Below are positions 5,378 through 6,181 of a stretch of DNA of 6,181 bases, piece by piece. The position numbers and the translations under genes are program-made. The DNA comes from Corynebacterium sp. (lineage in GTDB: Bacteria; Actinomycetota; Actinomycetes; Mycobacteriales; Mycobacteriaceae), in assembly GCA_030450335.1 (NCBI GenBank), contig JAKDIS010000137.1, positions 1 to 6,181 on the forward strand. The letters are read 5' to 3'. Each line of letters starts with the position of its first letter. Position 1 is the first letter of the stretch. The notes under the pieces were generated by a model. It ran no database searches. It was not told the DNA's origin and saw only the letters and a program-made list of their open reading frames with translations.

Positions 5378-6181
5378 GTGGAGCGTCTGACCGCCGACGA
5401 CCACCTCTTCGTGGTCATGGAGCAGGTGACGGGCATGCCCGTGCTGCCTCAGGTGATCTGGCGGATCGGCGCGGCTGGTAATACTGAGGCGTCCGGCAAC
5501 ACTGGTGCGGTGCTCGACCACGTCGCCGACGTCGGACGTCACCTGCGCGCCGGACGCCTCTCCCGCCTGGTCACCCGCACCCGCGGCCCGGTGCGAGACC
5601 GTTGGACCTTCACCCCCGAGGCCGGACGCGTGCACGTCGAGCGTGACCCGCTGGCCCCCGACGCCGTCACCGGGTGGCTCGACGACCGGCTCACCACCGG
5701 CATCGACAGCGTGCACGGCCCCGCCTGGGAACTGTGCGCCCGACCCACCACCGACGGTGACGTGGTCGTCTCCCTGGTGCGCAGTCACGTCGTCGCCGAC
5801 GGCGCCGCGCTGATCAGCGCCGTCACCGAGGCCGTGACCGGCACACAGCACGCCGCCGGGTCCCGCCGCGCGCCCGGCGACACACTGCGCGACGCCCTCT
5901 CCCTCACCCGCGCCGCAGGACGCGCCGCGGTGGGCCTGCTGCGCGGCGGCAGCGGTGCCGTGCCCGCTGCGTCCGGCGCCGTTCCCGACGCTCCAGTGGA
6001 CATGGTGGGGGACGGCCCCGCCGTGGTGCCCACCGTGGCGGTGCGGGTGGACACCGCACGCTTCGACGAGGTCGCCGCGGCGGTCGACGGGACGTCCAAC
6101 ACGCTGTTCCAGGCCGTGACCCTCGGCGTGCTCGCCGGCTCCGGGCGGGTGGGTGAGGGGGACGCCGTGCCCGTCGCCGTG
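5378..6181 (+). CDS. Wax ester synthase/diacylglycerol acyltransferase (WS/DGAT)-like protein, 3' end outside the window
   Basis: The frame is open from GTG 5378 to the window edge, giving 268 residues of a family that usually has about 450-480. WS/DGAT enzymes esterify fatty alcohols or diacylglycerol with acyl-CoA, usually at the membrane or lipid-body surface. Family landmarks appear in order: an N-terminal LTADDHLFVVMEQ (residues 4-16, like the LSxxDxxFLxxE opening), GPAWEL (114-119, like PLWEL), and the catalytic SHVVADG with H137 and D141. A later block, SNTLFQAVTLGVLAG, corresponds to the TVNDVVLAAVAGALR region, and VPVAV runs off the edge. The first His of the usual HHxxxDG is Ser136, while the essential HxxxDG is kept. 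A linker rich in Gly/Ala/Ser/Pro lies near residues 187-208. It overlaps functionally with the PapA-like gene 4 nt upstream. Because many WS/DGAT paralogues make neither wax nor triacylglycerol, the substrate is unassigned. Confidence 0.82.
   Translation, partial: MERLTADDHLFVVMEQVTGMPVLPQVIWRIGAAGNTEASGNTGAVLDHVADVGRHLRAGRLSRLVTRTRGPVRDRWTFTPEAGRVHVERDPLAPDAVTGWLDDRLTTGIDSVHGPAWELCARPTTDGDVVVSLVRSHVVADGAALISAVTEAVTGTQHAAGSRRAPGDTLRDALSLTRAAGRAAVGLLRGGSGAVPAASGAVPDAPVDMVGDGPAVVPTVAVRVDTARFDEVAAAVDGTSNTLFQAVTLGVLAGSGRVGEGDAVPVAV

Noticed and set aside
3871..5436. Minus-strand open frame of 521 codons opposite the PapA-like gene
   Set aside because: The translation is Gly/Val/Arg/His repeats without family motifs, whereas the plus strand encodes a recognisable acyltransferase.

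Overview
The window looks like chromosome from a high-GC actinobacterium, most likely a Corynebacterium or another mycolic-acid-containing relative. The basis is high GC throughout, a cold-shock protein that closely matches corynebacterial CspA as I remember it, an alcohol dehydrogenase very like Rhodococcus ADH-A, and a PapA-type acyltransferase of the kind known from mycobacterial cell-envelope lipid synthesis. Species cannot be named from the sequence alone.

Left half, minus strand (reading right to left): an aryl/benzyl-alcohol-type zinc dehydrogenase (2678-1584), a 66-nt gap with no terminator, an ADH-A-type secondary-alcohol zinc dehydrogenase (1517-483), then a roughly 200-nt promoter and leader, and cspA (280-77). 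A strong intrinsic terminator (26-62) closes the cspA transcript. The two dehydrogenases probably form one operon that interconverts alcohols with aldehydes or ketones using NAD. cspA appears to have its own promoter and a structured leader of roughly 150 nt.

Middle: a divergent intergenic region (2679-2800) with dyad symmetry separates the dehydrogenases from a plus-strand DUF1275/YoaK-type six-helix membrane protein (2801-3508). That gene is followed by a hairpin and a repeat-rich 275-nt noncoding stretch (3509-3783).

Right half, plus strand: a PapA1/A2/A3-like acyltransferase (3784-5373) is followed after only 4 nt by a wax-ester-synthase/diacylglycerol-acyltransferase-like gene (5378 to the window edge). 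Both keep the HxxxD catalytic motif of the condensation/BAHD-like acyltransferase superfamily. Their translational coupling suggests they work together on an acylated lipid, possibly a glycolipid or wax-type envelope lipid. This pair is the most interesting part of the window. The product is unknown, and the rest of the cluster lies beyond the right edge.

No rRNA, tRNA, CRISPR array, insertion sequence or integrase was seen.
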